From Flavobacterium defluvii (lineage in GTDB: Bacteria; Bacteroidota; Bacteroidia; Flavobacteriales; Flavobacteriaceae): a stretch of 64,000 nucleotides of DNA. A model generated the notes under the pieces. The model did not search any database and had not been told where the DNA came from. It saw only the letters and a program-made list of their open reading frames with translations. The first letter of the stretch is position 1; each line of letters opens with the position of its first letter. The position numbers and the translations under genes were made by a program. Where the stretch lies: positions 62,001 through 126,000 of the forward strand of contig NZ_FQWC01000011.1 in NCBI RefSeq assembly GCF_900129555.1. The letters run 5' to 3'. Positions 1 to 9,309 of this stretch are shown here, in pieces.

Positions 1-539
1 ACTTCATCTCCGTTTACAGAAAATTTATCTTTAATAGTAATTCCGCTAACGTTTCTGTAAATTTTTGAAGCCTGAGCTAAACCCAATAATCTTGGCATTT
101 GGCCAGCTGTAGGCGATATATCTGAACTTGAATTTTTTTGTTTTGTTAAGTCTTTCCAGGATCCGTCTTCGTTTAAACTATGCGTTACAAAGTGTCCGCC
201 CATTTGTCTTCCGGCAGACATTGGATCGTATTCTAAATCAGTATGACCGTATAAACCAGCAAAAAATTGTTTAGCAGTTAATTCTCCAATCGCCATCATA
301 AAAGTTTGATCGCGATAATAACCAGAGCGGAAATCCCCATTTTTAAAGGCCTTAGCCATGGCAAGCTGCGGAACTTCTTTTCCGTCGCCAAATATTCCAA
401 ATTTGGCTTTTCCTGTCAATACTTCTTTACGACCTAAAAGACTACATTCACGGCTGGTTACAGCAATTCTGTAGTCATTCAATACCTCCGTTTTGAAATC
501 TTCAAATGTTAAGGTAGTATTGCTTTTTTCTGTTATCAT
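1..539 (-). CDS. 2-oxoacid dehydrogenase E1 component, N-terminal part (cut by window edge)
   Basis: The reverse strand reads from an ATG at 539 to the window edge with no stop, about 179 residues. It starts MITEKSNTTLTFEDFK and contains GYYRDQTFM and a DPMSAGRQMGGHF stretch, typical of the thiamine-diphosphate E1 subunit of branched-chain 2-oxoacid dehydrogenases. In Flavobacteria the alpha and beta parts are often fused in one protein of roughly 660-690 residues, so most of the gene lies outside. The family decarboxylates branched-chain 2-oxoacids and passes the acyl group to the E2 lipoyl domain. The family call is firm; exact substrate and fusion state cannot be seen here. Confidence 0.8.
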   Translation of the reverse strand, partial: MITEKSNTTLTFEDFKTEVLNDYRIAVTSRECSLLGRKEVLTGKAKFGIFGDGKEVPQLAMAKAFKNGDFRSGYYRDQTFMMAIGELTAKQFFAGLYGHTDLEYDPMSAGRQMGGHFVTHSLNEDGSWKDLTKQKNSSSDISPTAGQMPRLLGLAQASKIYRNVSGITIKDKFSVNGDE

Positions 540-728
540 AATCGTGTAGGGGTCATGTTGATGCTGCGAAATTACTTAAAAACAATCAATAATCATAATT
601 CTTTAAAATAAATATAATTTAATTATTTGTATTTAAAATCAAAAAACTACGTATTTTATTTGTGTTATTTTTATTGTTTTTGTCTTTTTTGTGATAATAA
701 TTTATGTTTTTGATTAAAATTTATTCAA

Positions 729-3569
729 TTAAAACCATTTTCGGGTAAAAAGAGTAACTAATGCTTTTGGAGCTAAAGTGATAACAAATCGTATTTTTTC
801 ATTGTATTTTGGCTGCGAAATTTCCCATCCGTTATTAGAATAAATAGGAAAATACAGCTCAAAATAGTCCGGAACAAGATTTAATCTGATTCCACTGTCA
901 TAACCAAAATAAATATCTTCGTGTTTGTTTTTCAAAAATCCAACATCGCCATAAACTTCAACCCAGTCCCATAACGCATAACTTCCGTTTAAAGTAGTCA
1001 TCCATTGATTGGCAAATGAAGGATTTAATTTTGATTTAAAACCACCTTCTGAATTTACATATTGCTGACTAAAAAGCCCCGTAGTTTCAGATCTTCCCAA
1101 AATATTATAATCAAATAAATAATCAGTTGGCTTGTCTAAACCAAAACTAAAATAATCAGAATTTGTTGTGTTGTACAAGAAACTTCCGGCAAATAATCGA
1201 AGGTTTAATTTGCGGTTGTTTTCGAATAATCTTCGATATTCAATTTCTGCAGAAACTTTTCCAAAACCACCAGAAAATTGAATGTCAGTCATAAAGTTGA
1301 TATGATTTACCAGTTCAGTTTTTGTATTGACATAACGTGCATCAAAAACAGAATAATTTGGTTTAGAATTATCGGTAATAAAAGCGCTGGCTTCACGATT
1401 TACGATTACTTGTCGAAACAAAATAAGCTGTTTTCTGTTGTCTCTAAAATTTTCTTCGCGAATTCGAAGCTGAACCATCGGATTTAATCGCAGATAAGTG
1501 GCATCTGGTGCGTAATGAAAATAGTTTTGACTTATAGAATAACGTACATTGTACAAAGTGCTGTTTCTGTAAAACTGATTTAAAGAAAAAGCAGATGAAC
1601 CGGAAATTGTTCCCGCTTTTATAGAATACGCCGGATTTATATCAAAAGTAAAAGGTTTGTCTAATATGGTTTTGTTATGAAAACGAATTCCCGGAGTTAT
1701 TCCGTCATAATAATTATACGTAAGCGTTGGAATATATAGTATTTGATTGTAATACGGATCTTCTAAATCTTTAGCAAAATTAAACTTTATCGGACGGTTT
1801 GTAATAACAAGGCTTTTTAATGATTTCCAGTTGTTTCTCTGGTTAAATTCCGGAACTTCATTTTCATAATTGATAACAAGTTTGTCTGCGTTTTTTCGAT
1901 TAAAGTAATAAACAGAATCCGGATTTTTCGGTTCAATCCATTCTTTAAAAACAACACCATTTTTTCTTAAACCATAAACTGGGATTGGAGCATAAATATT
2001 GGTTTTGTTTTTTATAGAAAATTGTACGCTGTCTGCAGTTTTAGAAACATGCGTAAATTTATAATCGATAATTTCTCTCGAATCAATAATAGTTTTAAAA
2101 AACCAATCGATATTTTTAGGGCTTTTTTCAATCAGAATTTTTTCAAAATCATAACGATTTGTCTGTTGCGTTTTATTTAAATTGTAAAATTCCTTAATAC
2201 TTTCGGGTACAATATTATGGTTTAAATAATCATCTAAATAGCTTAAACTTAAACCAGCACGGTATTTACTTGCAATTTGTTCGTTAAACTTTATCAAAAT
2301 ATCTTTTGGATCTCCAAGCGGCTGATCCAGGTTTTTACGAGCCATGAGCATATAATAATAACTGTACTGTTCGTTAAAAGTTAGGTTCGTAATATTATAA
2401 CTCTTAAAAAGTTTCATTTTTGAAAGTCTTCCCAGCATTTTTTCGTCCAGATGATTTTCTTCCATATATTTCATCATGGCATATATCTGGATGCCGTCGT
2501 AAACCCAATTATCTTTTCGCGGATCCAGACGAAGTGTATTCTTTAAATAATTATTTAAATAAGTTTTAAAAAAGGTAATTTCAAACATAAATTCGTCAGA
2601 AAACGGACTTATAAAAGAAGGCAGCTGATTTAATCCATAAAATGGGTTTCGCTCATAATCTGCCTGCGAAACCGTGATTTTTTTATTTGGGTATTTTCCA
2701 ATAAAGTTATTTGCAAAAGAGGCAACTCTGTCAATTATAAGAGCCTTTTGAACCTCAGAAATTTTTTTGTTTTTTAAATCAGAAAAAACTTCGATCGTTC
2801 CGTTATCATAGCTTTTAAAATTATTTTGTTTTTCTATGATAAGATTAAAATCAGTTCTGTTATTTCCGGTAAACGAAAAAGTGCTAAAAGCAGCATTTGA
2901 AATATCTTTTGAAACCGGATCCAAATCGGTTGTAATAGAATAATTATTCGGAATTTTTATTTCAATATCATAGTTTGATGCAGCATTTGCAATATCATCC
3001 AGATTAAAATTGTTATATCTTATAAAACGATGATTTTCAAAACGTGCCGGTACAAGAAACCAATTTTTCAAATTCATTCCGTTTTGATTAAAACCGTAAT
3101 GAGTGAATTTATCACTTGGAATTTTCGATATATAAGTAATGTGCAAATCTATTTTTTCGCCCGGAAGAAGTTTTTGATTCAATCTTACTACAATAAAATC
3201 CGGATTTTTATCCGTTCTTTCCCATTCAAGAGCAGAAGAATTAGAATCGGTTAGATTTAATATTGTTGTATTTCCTCTTTCTATGGCTTTTGCCAAATGA
3301 AAACCGCGATAAAACTCGTCTGAAAACCGTCTTGCCAAAGGTGTATTTTTATCCGCGAAAGCGTTGTTCCAATCATTTAAAACAATCGAAACCAAAGTAT
3401 CATTTGAAGTATTAAAAAATGTAATATCCTGTTTTACATTCAGTGTTTTAAGCTCAACATTAACCGCCACTTCCATCTTAGACTGATGTTGTGCGTACTG
3501 TTTTACTGAACTCAATAAAACAAAAACAAGGATTATAATTTTATAAAATGATTTCAAGAATTGGCGCAA
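729..3569 (-). CDS. M1-peptidase-like protein with C-terminal outer-membrane barrel, zinc site degenerate
   Basis: 946 residues with a signal peptide (about 1-26, ending near YAQ). Residues ~30-520 follow the layout of gluzincin M1 aminopeptidases: a beta-rich N-terminal domain, then a helical segment. Where HEXXH is expected the sequence reads FEITF (329-333), and where the WLNEGF ligand segment is expected it reads WVYDG (355-359). Both His ligands are gone and the Glu is Asp, so peptidase activity is unlikely. The last ~350 residues are rich in alternating aromatic strands and end in Trp-Phe, as in an outer-membrane beta-barrel. No in-frame ATG precedes the signal peptide; the chosen start is TTG. 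Role unknown; a non-catalytic surface or periplasmic scaffold is an inference. Confidence 0.7.
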   Translation of the reverse strand: MRQFLKSFYKIIILVFVLLSSVKQYAQHQSKMEVAVNVELKTLNVKQDITFFNTSNDTLVSIVLNDWNNAFADKNTPLARRFSDEFYRGFHLAKAIERGNTTILNLTDSNSSALEWERTDKNPDFIVVRLNQKLLPGEKIDLHITYISKIPSDKFTHYGFNQNGMNLKNWFLVPARFENHRFIRYNNFNLDDIANAASNYDIEIKIPNNYSITTDLDPVSKDISNAAFSTFSFTGNNRTDFNLIIEKQNNFKSYDNGTIEVFSDLKNKKISEVQKALIIDRVASFANNFIGKYPNKKITVSQADYERNPFYGLNQLPSFISPFSDEFMFEITFFKTYLNNYLKNTLRLDPRKDNWVYDGIQIYAMMKYMEENHLDEKMLGRLSKMKLFKSYNITNLTFNEQYSYYYMLMARKNLDQPLGDPKDILIKFNEQIASKYRAGLSLSYLDDYLNHNIVPESIKEFYNLNKTQQTNRYDFEKILIEKSPKNIDWFFKTIIDSREIIDYKFTHVSKTADSVQFSIKNKTNIYAPIPVYGLRKNGVVFKEWIEPKNPDSVYYFNRKNADKLVINYENEVPEFNQRNNWKSLKSLVITNRPIKFNFAKDLEDPYYNQILYIPTLTYNYYDGITPGIRFHNKTILDKPFTFDINPAYSIKAGTISGSSAFSLNQFYRNSTLYNVRYSISQNYFHYAPDATYLRLNPMVQLRIREENFRDNRKQLILFRQVIVNREASAFITDNSKPNYSVFDARYVNTKTELVNHINFMTDIQFSGGFGKVSAEIEYRRLFENNRKLNLRLFAGSFLYNTTNSDYFSFGLDKPTDYLFDYNILGRSETTGLFSQQYVNSEGGFKSKLNPSFANQWMTTLNGSYALWDWVEVYGDVGFLKNKHEDIYFGYDSGIRLNLVPDYFELYFPIYSNNGWEISQPKYNEKIRFVITLAPKALVTLFTRKWF

Positions 3570-3631
3570 AAAATTATTGGTATACTTTAATTTACGAGTA
3601 TATGTTTGTTTCGGTTTTATGTAAAAATAGC

Positions 3632-3660
3632 ATAAAAAAAGCTGTTTAAAAAAACAGCTC
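3632..3660 (-). terminator. Rho-independent terminator after the LOG-family gene
   Basis: Read on the minus strand, GAGCTGTTT pairs with AAACAGCT and is followed by a run of seven T. It lies about 30 bp past the stop codon of the gene at 3690-4418. Confidence 0.7.
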
Positions 3661-3689
3661 TTAAATTTTATGATAATATAGGTTTAATT

Positions 3690-4418
3690 TTAGAAGTTTG
3701 GACTCAAATCGTATTTCTTGTAGAATTTATCCAGAACTTCAACAACTTCATCTTCAGTATCTACAATTTTAAATAAGTTCAAATCTTCCGGACTTACCGT
3801 ATGCATTTTCTCTACTAAAACTGTTTTTACCCAGTCAATTAATCCAGACCAAAATTCAACGCCTACCAAAATAATTGGGAATTTTCCAATTTTCTTGGTC
3901 TGAATCAAGGTAATCGCTTCAAACATCTCATCAAGAGTTCCAAAACCTCCAGGCATAACCACAAAACCTTGTGAATATTTTACGAACATAACTTTTCTCA
4001 CAAAGAAATAATCGAAATTCAGGTTTTTATCGTGATCGATATAAGGGTTAAAGTGCTGTTCAAAAGGCAGTTCGATATTCAAACCAACCGAAGTTCCGCC
4101 TCCTAAATGTGCCCCTTTATTTCCGGCTTCCATAATTCCCGGGCCTCCTCCCGTAATTACTCCATAGCCTGCTTTACTAATTTTAAAAGCAATTTTTTCA
4201 GCCAGCAAATAATACTTATCATCTGGTTTTGTTCTCGCCGATCCAAAAATAGATACACACGGGCCAATACGTCCCATACTTTCATATCCGTTTACAAATT
4301 CGGACATGATTTTAAAAATCGCCCAGCTGTCATTTGTTCTAATTTCATTCCAGGTTTTTTGTTTTAAACTGTCCTGAATTACTTTATCCTCATCATTATC
4401 AAAATCTTCTAATCTCAT
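3690..4418 (-). CDS. LOG family protein (TIGR00730, nucleoside 5'-monophosphate phosphoribohydrolase type)
   Basis: 242 residues with the two signatures of the LOG family: GGGPGIMEAGNKGA in the first half and PGGFGTLDE in the second, forming a Rossmann-like nucleotide site. The family was long annotated as lysine decarboxylase; characterised members hydrolyse cytokinin riboside or AMP-type 5'-monophosphates to base and ribose 5-phosphate. The Arg of FFVRK and the Glu of GTLDE, which serve catalysis in the family, are present. The protein is cytoplasmic with no signal peptide. The gene is monocistronic, with its own terminator downstream and a repeat-bearing gap upstream. Substrate in this organism is unknown. 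Confidence 0.85.
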   Translation of the reverse strand: MRLEDFDNDEDKVIQDSLKQKTWNEIRTNDSWAIFKIMSEFVNGYESMGRIGPCVSIFGSARTKPDDKYYLLAEKIAFKISKAGYGVITGGGPGIMEAGNKGAHLGGGTSVGLNIELPFEQHFNPYIDHDKNLNFDYFFVRKVMFVKYSQGFVVMPGGFGTLDEMFEAITLIQTKKIGKFPIILVGVEFWSGLIDWVKTVLVEKMHTVSPEDLNLFKIVDTEDEVVEVLDKFYKKYDLSPNF

Positions 4419-4463
4419 TTTAGGTATTTTAATTATTTATATTTTATTAAGCTGTTCTGTTTT

Positions 4464-4582
4464 GTCATCCTGAGCGTAGTCGAAGGAAGGAGCTGATTCC
4501 TGCTGTCCACTATATTTTTTGTGTCTCGTTAGAAAAAAAACGAGACACAAAAAATGCCGTTCCCCATCAGGGCTAGGGCATT
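4464..4582. repeat. Intergenic palindromic repeat with 16-bp perfect stem
   Basis: The block begins GTCATCCTGAGCGTAGTCG and ends near CATCAGGGCTAGGGCATT. Inside it a perfect 16-bp inverted repeat (4515-4530 against 4539-4554) encloses an 8-nt A-rich loop. Similar blocks recur between genes in Flavobacterium genomes as I remember them, but only one copy is seen here. Confidence 0.5.
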
Positions 4583-4623
4583 AGGTTTCAATTAAACAAT
4601 TGGTTTATTCGAAGAAATTTTTA

Positions 4624-4983
4624 TTAATATGTTTGCTCTTCAATTGATTTGGTAATATTGCTTTTAACTTTTCCGGTATGTTCTGTAGTTTTAGATTCTA
4701 TCAGCATAATCAAACATTCTTCTTCCGATGAAACTCGGTGATTTACGCCTTTTTTTACAACAAACAAATCTCCTTTTTTCATTGTAAAAGATGGTTCATT
4801 TTCAATTTCCATTAAAAGTTCACCGTCGACAATGTAAAATAATTCATCTTCATTTTCATGATTATGCCACGGAACTTCCTGACCTTTTATTTTAGCCACT
4901 TTAATATATTGATCGTTTACCGTATCAATTATTTTAGGCGAAAAATATTGGTCTACATTATTGAATTTGTCTTTTAGATTCAT
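4624..4983 (-). CDS. Small cupin-domain protein
   Basis: 119 residues forming one cupin barrel. The metal-binding pattern is visible: HNHENEDE (two His and a Glu of motif 1), then DGELLMEIE, and motif 2 with KKGDLFVVKKGVNHR supplying the last His. Such small single-cupin proteins are mannose-6-phosphate isomerase-like or act as dioxygenases or ligand sensors; the sequence does not decide between these. There is no signal peptide. The gene stands alone between two repeat-bearing gaps. Domain assignment is firm, function open. Confidence 0.8.
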   Translation of the reverse strand: MNLKDKFNNVDQYFSPKIIDTVNDQYIKVAKIKGQEVPWHNHENEDELFYIVDGELLMEIENEPSFTMKKGDLFVVKKGVNHRVSSEEECLIMLIESKTTEHTGKVKSNITKSIEEQTY

Positions 4984-5207
4984 AGATTATATCTTAATCT
5001 TTTTGTCAAAATGAAAAAGCGTTGACAAAAAGGGCGTACTAAATTAGTACTTTTTTTAAGAATTGTTATAAAAATGTAGATTTATTAATTGAAATGTAAC
5101 ATTTCTTTCTTAATTCTTTTGCTTGAAGATTAATAATCAAGAGATTAAAATTCGTCGTTAAAATATAAAGTGAATCAATGACTTTTATAAATCAATTGTT
5201 GGACAAA

Positions 5208-5326
5208 AGTTCCGTAGGAACTAAATATCGGTAGCAACGGATTTTAATCCGTTGAGAATATGGATGCGCGTAACAATAGAGTTCCGAAGGAACGGAACAT
5301 ATTGTAGGGATGGATTTTAATCCATC
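5208..5326. repeat. Tandem pair of 47-nt two-hairpin repeat units
   Basis: Units at 5208-5254 and 5280-5326 are both exactly 47 nt. Each begins AGTTCCG(T/A)AGGAAC, a 6-bp-arm hairpin, and ends in a dyad centred on GGATTTTAATCC. The outer pairs differ between units but stay complementary (CAACGG..CCGTTG against GATGG..CCATC). This fills most of the 374-bp gap 4984-5357, which has no other recognised feature. Confidence 0.6.
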
Positions 5327-5357
5327 ATATTCATCATCATTAAATGGAGATATGTTT

Positions 5358-8189
5358 TTATTCCAATTCCTTTTTCAAAAACTTAGCTGTATAACTCTTT
5401 TTATTCTGAGCTACTTCTTCCGGAGTTCCTTTTGCGACTAATTGTCCGCCGCCTTTTCCGCCTTCAGGGCCAATATCAATAATATAATCTGCAAGTTTAA
5501 TAACGTCCATGTTATGTTCGATAACCAGAATTGTATTTCCTTTATCAACCAGTTTATTAATAACGTCCATCAAAACGCGAATATCTTCAAAATGTAATCC
5601 GGTTGTAGGTTCATCCAAAATATAAAACGTATTTCCGGTATCTTTTTTAGATAATTCTCCAGCCAGTTTTATACGTTGTGCTTCACCACCAGAAAGCGTT
5701 GTACTTTGTTGTCCAAGCGTGATATAACCTAATCCAACATCCTGAATTGTTTTTACTTTTCTGTAAATCTTCGGAATGTTTTCAAAAAATGGAACAGCTT
5801 CGTCAACCGTCATATCCAGAACATCAGAAATTGATTTTCCTTTGTATCTGATTTCTAAAGTTTCTCTGTTGAAACGTTTTCCCTGACAAGTTTCACATTC
5901 TACATAAACATCTGGTAAAAAGTTCATTTCGATTGTTCTTACACCAGAACCTTCGCAGGTTTCGCAACGACCGCCTTTTACGTTAAAACTGAAACGTCCT
6001 GCTTTGTAACCACGAATCATACTCTCAGAAGTCATAGTAAACAAGTTTCGTATTTCACTAAAAACCTCTGTATAAGTAGCTGGATTTGAACGCGGCGTTC
6101 TTCCAATCGGACTTTGATCAATATCGATAACTTTGTCGATATGTTCTAAACCTTCAATTTTTTTGTATGGTTGTGGTTTCTTTACTCCGTTGAAATAATG
6201 AGCGTTCAGAATAGGGTAGAGCGTCTCATTGATTAAGGTAGATTTTCCACTTCCTGAAACTCCTGTAACGCAGATTAACTGTCCTAAAGGCATTTCGATT
6301 GAAACATTTTTCAGGTTGTTTCCGGTTGCTCCGGTAAGTTTTAGAAATTTCCCGTTTCCTTTACGACGTTTCTTCGGAATTTCTAATTTCATTTTACCGT
6401 TCAGATATTGAGCAGTAATAGTATCTGATGCTAAAGTTTCTTTTGGGGTTCCAATACTAATGATTTCTCCTCCGTATTTTCCAGCTTTAGGTCCAATGTC
6501 AATCACATAATCAGCGGTTTCGATCATGTCTTTATCGTGTTCTACGACAATAACCGAATTTCCAATATCACGTAATTGTTCCAGAGAATGAATCAGTTTT
6601 TCATTGTCTCTTTGATGTAAACCAATACTTGGCTCATCCAGAATGTATAATACTCCAACTAATTGTGAACCAATTTGTGTTGCTAGTCGAATGCGCTGCG
6701 CTTCACCGCCCGAAAGTGATTTTGAACTTCGGCTTAAAGCCAGATAATTTAAACCAACATTCATCAGGAAATTCAAACGATCTTTGATTTCTTTTACAAC
6801 TTCTGATGCGATTAATAGCTGTTTGTCTGTTAAATGATTATTTAAATCATGAAACCAAGCTGTTAAATCTGAAATATCCATATCACACAATTCGGTGATA
6901 TTTTTTTCATTAACCCTAAAAAATAAAGCTTCTTTTTTTAGACGAGAACCGTCGCAAACCGGACAGTTGATTTCGTCCATAAAATCTTTTGCCCAGCGTT
7001 TTATACTGGTTGTGGCGCTTTCGTCGTATTGATTTTTGATGAAGTTTGAAATTCCTTCAAAATCAATTTTATATTCTCTTGTTACACCAAGATCTTTTGA
7101 ATTTATGGCAAATTTGTCTTTTCCACCATACAAAATCATTTGCATGGCTTCTTCTGGAATTTTCTCTATTGGGTCGGTAATTTTAAATCCGAATTTTTCT
7201 CCAATCGTTTCTAACTGTTTGAAAATCCAAGACGATTTATATTCGCCCAAAGGTGCAAGTCCACCACTTTTGATTGATAATTTTGGATTCGGAATAATCT
7301 TTTTTACATTGATTTCATGTACAGTTCCCAATCCGTTACAATGCGGGCAGGCTCCTTTTGGAGAGTTAAAAGAAAATAAATTTGGTTCTGGATTTTGATA
7401 GGAAATTCCGGTTGAAGGACACATTAAATTTCGGCTGAAATAACGAACTTCATTAGAATCCTGATCTAAAATCATTAATACATTTTCACCATGATTCATG
7501 GCTGTATTAATACTTTCTGATAATCTTTTTTGAGTGTCAGGATTATCTTCAATAACCATTCTGTCAACCACAATTTCGATATCGTGTGTTTTATAACGAT
7601 CAAGTTTCATTCCTGAAACCAAATCCTGAACTTCGCCGTTTACACGAACTTTAAGAAATCCTTGTTTGGTAATTTGCTGGAATAATTCAGCATAATGTCC
7701 TTTTCTGGCTTTAATTACTGGTGCCAGGATATTTATTCGTTTTCCTTTATAATCCTGAATTATCAAATCTTTAATTTGTTCATCAGAATACGAAACCATT
7801 TTTTCACCAGTGTTATAACTATATGCGTCAGCACCACGAGCGTAAAGAAGTCTCAGGAAATCGTAAATTTCGGTAATTGTTCCTACTGTTGAGCGCGGAC
7901 TTTTACTGGTTGTTTTTTGTTCAATTGCAATAACCGGCGAAAGCCCGTCAATTTTATCAACATCAGGACGTTCTAACCCGCCAAGAAACTGTCTGGCATA
8001 AGCAGAAAAAGTTTCGACATAACGACGCTGACCTTCGGCATAAATGGTATCGAAAGCCAAAGATGATTTTCCCGATCCTGAAAGACCAGTTATAACAACC
8101 AGTTTTTCACGCGGAATTGAAATATCGATATTTTTTAGATTATGAACTCTTGCGCCAAGAACTTCAATAGTATTGTCTTTATCTAGCAT
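5358..8189 (-). CDS. uvrA: Excinuclease ABC subunit UvrA
   Basis: 943 residues from the chosen ATG at 8189. The frame stays open 20 codons further upstream, but UvrA family homology begins at DNTIEVLGARVHN just after this Met. UvrA is the damage-recognition ATPase of nucleotide excision repair and works as a dimer with UvrB. Visible parts: Walker A GLSGSGKSS, zinc-finger Cys pairs CPHC, CPVC, CETC and CETC, a second Walker A GVSGSGKST, and two ABC signatures LSGGEAQRIRLA and LSGGEAQRIKLA. Length is normal for the family. The fic-like gene follows downstream in the opposite map direction of travel, after an intrinsic terminator near 8278. Confidence 0.97.
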   Translation of the reverse strand: MLDKDNTIEVLGARVHNLKNIDISIPREKLVVITGLSGSGKSSLAFDTIYAEGQRRYVETFSAYARQFLGGLERPDVDKIDGLSPVIAIEQKTTSKSPRSTVGTITEIYDFLRLLYARGADAYSYNTGEKMVSYSDEQIKDLIIQDYKGKRINILAPVIKARKGHYAELFQQITKQGFLKVRVNGEVQDLVSGMKLDRYKTHDIEIVVDRMVIEDNPDTQKRLSESINTAMNHGENVLMILDQDSNEVRYFSRNLMCPSTGISYQNPEPNLFSFNSPKGACPHCNGLGTVHEINVKKIIPNPKLSIKSGGLAPLGEYKSSWIFKQLETIGEKFGFKITDPIEKIPEEAMQMILYGGKDKFAINSKDLGVTREYKIDFEGISNFIKNQYDESATTSIKRWAKDFMDEINCPVCDGSRLKKEALFFRVNEKNITELCDMDISDLTAWFHDLNNHLTDKQLLIASEVVKEIKDRLNFLMNVGLNYLALSRSSKSLSGGEAQRIRLATQIGSQLVGVLYILDEPSIGLHQRDNEKLIHSLEQLRDIGNSVIVVEHDKDMIETADYVIDIGPKAGKYGGEIISIGTPKETLASDTITAQYLNGKMKLEIPKKRRKGNGKFLKLTGATGNNLKNVSIEMPLGQLICVTGVSGSGKSTLINETLYPILNAHYFNGVKKPQPYKKIEGLEHIDKVIDIDQSPIGRTPRSNPATYTEVFSEIRNLFTMTSESMIRGYKAGRFSFNVKGGRCETCEGSGVRTIEMNFLPDVYVECETCQGKRFNRETLEIRYKGKSISDVLDMTVDEAVPFFENIPKIYRKVKTIQDVGLGYITLGQQSTTLSGGEAQRIKLAGELSKKDTGNTFYILDEPTTGLHFEDIRVLMDVINKLVDKGNTILVIEHNMDVIKLADYIIDIGPEGGKGGGQLVAKGTPEEVAQNKKSYTAKFLKKELE

Positions 8190-8277
8190 AAATTTTGAGC
8201 AAAACGCAAAGTTACCACTTTGATTTGTTCTTTTTGTACTCAAAAGCAAAAGTTTATGTTACAATTAATAACAAATT

Positions 8278-8300
8278 AACGCTAGTTTATAACTAGCGTT
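8278..8300 (-). terminator. Hairpin overlapping the stop codon of the Fic gene
   Basis: AACGCTAGTT (8278-8287) and AACTAGCGTT (8291-8300) form a 10-bp stem with a 3-nt loop. The TAG stop of the Fic gene lies inside the stem. There is only a weak T-run after it, so efficiency is uncertain. Confidence 0.5.
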
Positions 8301-9246
8301 TTCTTTTTCTGGTGGCCATATATTCTTCAATGGCTTCTTTGGTTGTATACCAGTTTCGGCCTTCTTTGTAAGCGTCTATTTTTCCTGTTCGGGCCAGTAA
8401 ACTAACATATTCCTGTCCATAAGGAGTTTCTGGTTCGCTCACAATATCAGATATTGGCTGATAATCATAAGTGCTTCCGGGCATTGCATTTAAATAAATA
8501 TTAAGCGTGCGTTCTAAAGCCTGACACATCAAAAGTGTTAGTTTTTGATAATTGCCGTTATTTGCTTGATTAAGTGCTTCGTAATATTTTTTTCTATCAT
8601 TTTTGAGAATGATGGCAGGAGGAAAACCACAACGCATTAATAATAGATTCATGCTCAATCGAACAGTTCTTCCATTTCCATCAAAAAACGGATGAATCCA
8701 GACTAATTTATGATGATAAATTGTAGCGAGTTCAATATCATTTAAGTCTAATGGGTTTGTGTTGATGAACTCGATCAGTTCATCAAGTAAATCAGAAACT
8801 TTATTAGCATTTGGAGGCATAAAATTAGCTCCTGAAATACGAACGCCTCCATTTCTGATTCGTCCTGCAAAATCTTCTTCAATAGAACGTAAGACTAAAC
8901 TATGAAGTGAGAGTATATCAATGCTTCTAAGTACATAATTATCATTAACAATAGAATACAAATAATCAATTGCTTTATCGTGATTATGAGTCTCGAAATG
9001 TTCACGAAGTGATTTTCCTTTTATAGTAATTCCTTCCTGAATAACCATTTGTGTTTCTCGCAGAGTCATTGTATTTCCTTCAATACTATTTGAATTATAA
9101 GTCCATTCCAGAGATAAGCTTTCACGGATTTTATTCAAAGCAATATTAGGCAATGGTCTGCTGTTTTGCAGTTCCTGCCTTTTTTGGTACAATCTGTCAA
9201 AAGTTGACTGAAATTCTGTTCGGTATGTTAGGTCTATGTTCCACAT
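8293..9246 (-). CDS. Fic-domain protein (AMP-transferase family, class II autoinhibition)
   Basis: 317 residues. The Fic motif HPFFDGNGRTVR lies at 185-196 with catalytic His185. An inhibitory helix motif of the form S-x-x-x-E-G is at 52-57 (SNSIEG), upstream of the core, which defines the class II arrangement where the Glu blocks the ATP site until displaced. Fic enzymes usually transfer AMP from ATP to a hydroxyl side chain of a target protein. The C-terminal ~45 residues look like a small winged-helix DNA-binding segment, common in chromosomal Fic proteins. No antitoxin gene is adjacent, in line with built-in inhibition. Target unknown. Confidence 0.9.
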   Translation of the reverse strand: MWNIDLTYRTEFQSTFDRLYQKRQELQNSRPLPNIALNKIRESLSLEWTYNSNSIEGNTMTLRETQMVIQEGITIKGKSLREHFETHNHDKAIDYLYSIVNDNYVLRSIDILSLHSLVLRSIEEDFAGRIRNGGVRISGANFMPPNANKVSDLLDELIEFINTNPLDLNDIELATIYHHKLVWIHPFFDGNGRTVRLSMNLLLMRCGFPPAIILKNDRKKYYEALNQANNGNYQKLTLLMCQALERTLNIYLNAMPGSTYDYQPISDIVSEPETPYGQEYVSLLARTGKIDAYKEGRNWYTTKEAIEEYMATRKRKR

Positions 9247-9309
9247 AAGACCACAAAGGTATGTCTTAATATCGGATATGACAAATTTTTAACTTATCCG
9301 ATGTTAAGC

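Noticed and set aside
4440..5357. tRNA or small structured RNA gene
   Set aside because: Hairpins are present, but no cloverleaf, anticodon arm or CCA-type end could be found.
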